NCBI GenBank assembly: GCA_007128525.1
Contig: SKXG01000248.1
Location: 1-7,796 of the forward strand
Reading direction: 5' to 3'
DNA length: 7,796 nucleotides
Source: Pseudomonadales bacterium
GTDB lineage: Bacteria; Pseudomonadota; Gammaproteobacteria; Pseudomonadales; Azotimanducaceae
In this document: piece by piece, positions 6,179 to 7,796 of the stretch
Layout of the letters: each line of letters opens with the position of its first letter
Position numbering within the stretch: the first letter of the stretch is position 1
Position numbers and translations under genes: made by a program
Notes under the pieces: generated by a model
What the model was told of the DNA's origin: nothing
What the model saw: only the letters and a program-made list of their open reading frames with translations
Databases searched by the model: none

Positions 6179-7618
6179 ATGGCCGTGTACGGTCGCTGGC
6201 TGGGCCCGACGCTGGCCTTGCTGCTGTTGCTTCTGGATCCGCCAGAAGCCTTCACGCCGGCGAGCTGGACGGTCGCTGCGCTGACCGTCTGGATGGCCGT
6301 GTGGTGGGTCAGCGAAGCCGTACCTATGCCGGTCACGGCATTGTTGCCACTGGTTTTCCTGCCGGTGCTGGGTGTTCGTGACCTGGCAGACGTCGCCGCC
6401 CCTTATGCGCATCCGCTGATCTTTCTGTTTCTGGGCGGGTTTCTACTGGCGCTGGCCGTGCAGCGCTGGAATCTGCATCTGCGCATTGCGCTGTTGGTGC
6501 TGGGCATCGCCGGACAGCGGCCAAAACGGATTGTTGCCGGCTTCATGCTGGCCACGGCCGGACTCAGCATGTGGGTCAGCAATACCGCCACGGCGGCCAT
6601 GATGCTGCCAATCGGGATCTCGGTGCTGTTGTTGATGGCTGGCCAGAGCCCCGACCAGCCGCCCGAAGACGAGCACAGGTTCAGTGCCGCGCTGCTGCTG
6701 GGCATAGCTTTCGCGGCCAACATCGGCGGCATGGGGACGCTGATCGGCACGCCGCCGAATGCGTTGCTGGCGGCCTTCCTGGCCGACAACTACGACATTT
6801 TCATCGGCTTCGGCCAGTGGATGGTGATCGGCGTACCGGTGGCGCTGATTCTGCTCGGCGGCTGCTGGTGGATACTGACCTGCTGGGCCTTTCCGCTGCC
6901 TGACCTGCCGGTAACCGGCGTCGAGGCACTGCTGGCCCAGAAAAAAGAAGAACTCGGGCCACTGACCAGCGCCGAAAAACGCGTGCTGGCCGTATTCACC
7001 TTGACCGCACTGGCCTGGCTGCTGCGTCCCTGGATTGAGCCCCTTGTTCCGGGCAGTCGACTGTCCGATCCCGGCATCGCCATCACAGCGGCGGTCGCGC
7101 TGTTTCTGATTCCGGCCGGACGCGGTGCTGTCCATCCGGGCGCGCTGCTCGACTGGGATGCCACGCGCAACCTGCCCTGGGGCGTACTGCTACTGGTCGG
7201 GGGCGGGCTCAGCCTGGGTACAGCACTGGAACAAAGCGGGCTCGCCGGCATCGTTGCGGCCTGGCTGGCGCAGCTGGCCGGCCTGCCGATACTGGCGGTG
7301 ATCACGACTGTGGCGCTGCTAACGATGTTCTTGAGTCATGTCACCAGCAACACCGCAGCCGCGGCCACCCTGCTGCCCGTGGCCAGCAGCCTTGCTCTGG
7401 CACTGGGCGTGCCGGTCGTCATGCTCGCCGTTCCGGTGGCACTGGCCGCGTCGTGCGCCTTTATGCTGCCGGTGGCGACGCCGCCCAACGCCATCATCTT
7501 CTCGAGTGAACGACTACGGGTTGTCGACATGGTGCAGGCCGGCGCACGTGTCTCCGTGCTTGCCATGGCCATCATCATCATCGCCGTGCTGGTGATCGCC
7601 CAACCACTGCTCGGTTAA
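6179..7618 (+). CDS. DASS/SLC13 family sodium-coupled anion (probably dicarboxylate) symporter
   Basis: Inner-membrane transporter of 479 residues, hydrophobic almost throughout with roughly 11-13 membrane segments. It carries both halves of the inverted-repeat DASS fold: the first SNT motif at 134-136 (in SNTATAAMMLP) with TPPNA at 191-195, and the second SNT at 390-392 (in SNTAAAATLLP) with TPPNA at 434-438. In the VcINDY structure the SNT motifs bind the carboxylates and Na+ sites lie alongside. Both motifs being intact favours a C4-dicarboxylate such as succinate, though sulfate or other anions are possible within the family. There is no regulatory TrkA-C insert. The charged stretch 157-167 and the 256-268 loop are cytosolic-looking connections. 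The ATG follows the BFN-PDZ stop by one base without a clear ribosome binding site, so translation is probably coupled. It is convergent with the OmpR-type gene. Confidence 0.92.
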   Translation: MAVYGRWLGPTLALLLLLLDPPEAFTPASWTVAALTVWMAVWWVSEAVPMPVTALLPLVFLPVLGVRDLADVAAPYAHPLIFLFLGGFLLALAVQRWNLHLRIALLVLGIAGQRPKRIVAGFMLATAGLSMWVSNTATAAMMLPIGISVLLLMAGQSPDQPPEDEHRFSAALLLGIAFAANIGGMGTLIGTPPNALLAAFLADNYDIFIGFGQWMVIGVPVALILLGGCWWILTCWAFPLPDLPVTGVEALLAQKKEELGPLTSAEKRVLAVFTLTALAWLLRPWIEPLVPGSRLSDPGIAITAAVALFLIPAGRGAVHPGALLDWDATRNLPWGVLLLVGGGLSLGTALEQSGLAGIVAAWLAQLAGLPILAVITTVALLTMFLSHVTSNTAAAATLLPVASSLALALGVPVVMLAVPVALAASCAFMLPVATPPNAIIFSSERLRVVDMVQAGARVSVLAMAIIIIAVLVIAQPLLG

Positions 7619-7622
7619 TAAC

Positions 7623-7648
7623 CTGGCAGCCGTGATCAGGGTTGCCGG
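7623..7648 (+). terminator. Hairpin after the transporter gene, overlapping the end of the regulator gene
   Basis: On the plus strand CTGGCAGCC (7623-7631), loop GTGATCAG, GGTTGCCGG (7640-7648) gives nine pairs including two G-U wobbles. On the minus strand the wobbles become mismatches, so it suits the transporter transcript. It begins five bases after the transporter stop and covers the regulator's stop codon. No T-tract follows, so the terminator role is tentative. Confidence 0.4.
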
Positions 7649-7796
7649 ATGCGATAACCGAAACCGCGTACCGTCTCGATGGGTGAATCCTGACCCTGAC
7701 TGAGCTTGCGTCGCAACTGGTGCAATGCCACCTGCACCACGTTGGTATCCGGTTTGCGGCCGCCCCACACCCGCTCATAGAGCTGATCGGAACTGA
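7636..7796 (-). CDS. OmpR/PhoB-type response regulator, C-terminal winged-helix part (5' end beyond window)
   Basis: The minus strand reads open from the right edge to a TGA at 7638-7636, giving 52 residues. They match the end of an OmpR/PhoB-type effector domain: LYERVWGGRKPDTN, then the recognition helix VVQVALHQLRRKL, then the wing IETVRGFGYRIRQP followed directly by the stop. In such proteins a receiver domain phosphorylated by a sensor kinase precedes this part; it would lie to the right of the window and cannot be seen. The wing's GFGYRI is canonical. The recognition helix has QVALHQ where many members have D/E-V-H. Only 17 nt separate it from the convergent transporter. A CadC-like regulator is a less likely alternative, since there the winged helix is N-terminal. 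Its target genes cannot be told from this fragment. Confidence 0.88.
   Translation of the reverse strand, partial: SSDQLYERVWGGRKPDTNVVQVALHQLRRKLSQGQDSPIETVRGFGYRIRQP

Noticed and set aside
6443..7135. Minus-strand open frame of 230 codons opposite the transporter
   Set aside because: Gln/Arg/Gly-rich translation typical of antisense to a membrane protein gene; the plus strand is unmistakably a DASS transporter.
7570..7582. Short ATC repeat run
   Set aside because: It simply encodes four isoleucines in the last membrane segment of the transporter.
7613..7623. Small palindrome GGTTA-A-TAACC at the transporter stop codon
   Set aside because: Only five base pairs with a one-base centre, overlapping a stop codon; too short to call an operator or hairpin, and the neighbouring longer hairpin is the better structure.

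Overview
The window is a GC-rich, densely coded stretch of bacterial chromosome. Protein features (a GpsA of the proteobacterial type, a cytosolic 5'-nucleotidase-I family protein, a DASS transporter and an OmpR-type regulator) suggest a proteobacterium, most likely a gammaproteobacterium. That placement is an inference from protein character, because no rRNA or other phylogenetic marker is present. I see no tRNA, CRISPR array, insertion sequence, phage gene or attachment site, and base composition looks even throughout.

Layout from left to right: (1) the 3' part of a GTP cyclohydrolase II-family gene (open at the left edge, ends at 640), followed after 54 nt on the same strand by gpsA (695-1696). 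(2) Convergent to gpsA, a full aldehyde dehydrogenase on the minus strand (1751-3187), with a strong hairpin between the two stops. (3) Divergent from it across 174 nt, a cytosolic 5'-nucleotidase-I family gene (3362-4339). (4) Convergent to that, a minus-strand gene for a methyltransferase with an export signal (4370-5221). (5) Divergent from it across only 77 nt, a two-gene unit on the plus strand: an exported bifunctional-nuclease-domain plus PDZ protein (5299-6177), and one base later a DASS/SLC13-type sodium-coupled anion transporter (6179-7618). (6) At the right edge, convergent, the C-terminal DNA-binding part of an OmpR/PhoB-type response regulator (7636 to beyond 7796).

Much of the content is recognisable metabolism: riboflavin-type GTP chemistry, glycerol-3-phosphate for phospholipid synthesis, aldehyde oxidation and nucleotide dephosphorylation. 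No single pathway ties all genes together. All three convergent junctions carry GC-rich hairpins without T-tracts, suggesting compact transcription endings.

The part most worth a second look is 4370-6177. Two divergent genes each put a domain normally expected in the cytosol (a SAM-dependent methyltransferase and a BFN/DUF151 nuclease) behind an apparent secretion signal, and the second also carries a PDZ domain and an Asp-rich tail. I do not claim a new defence or mobile system here; nothing in the sequence supports one.
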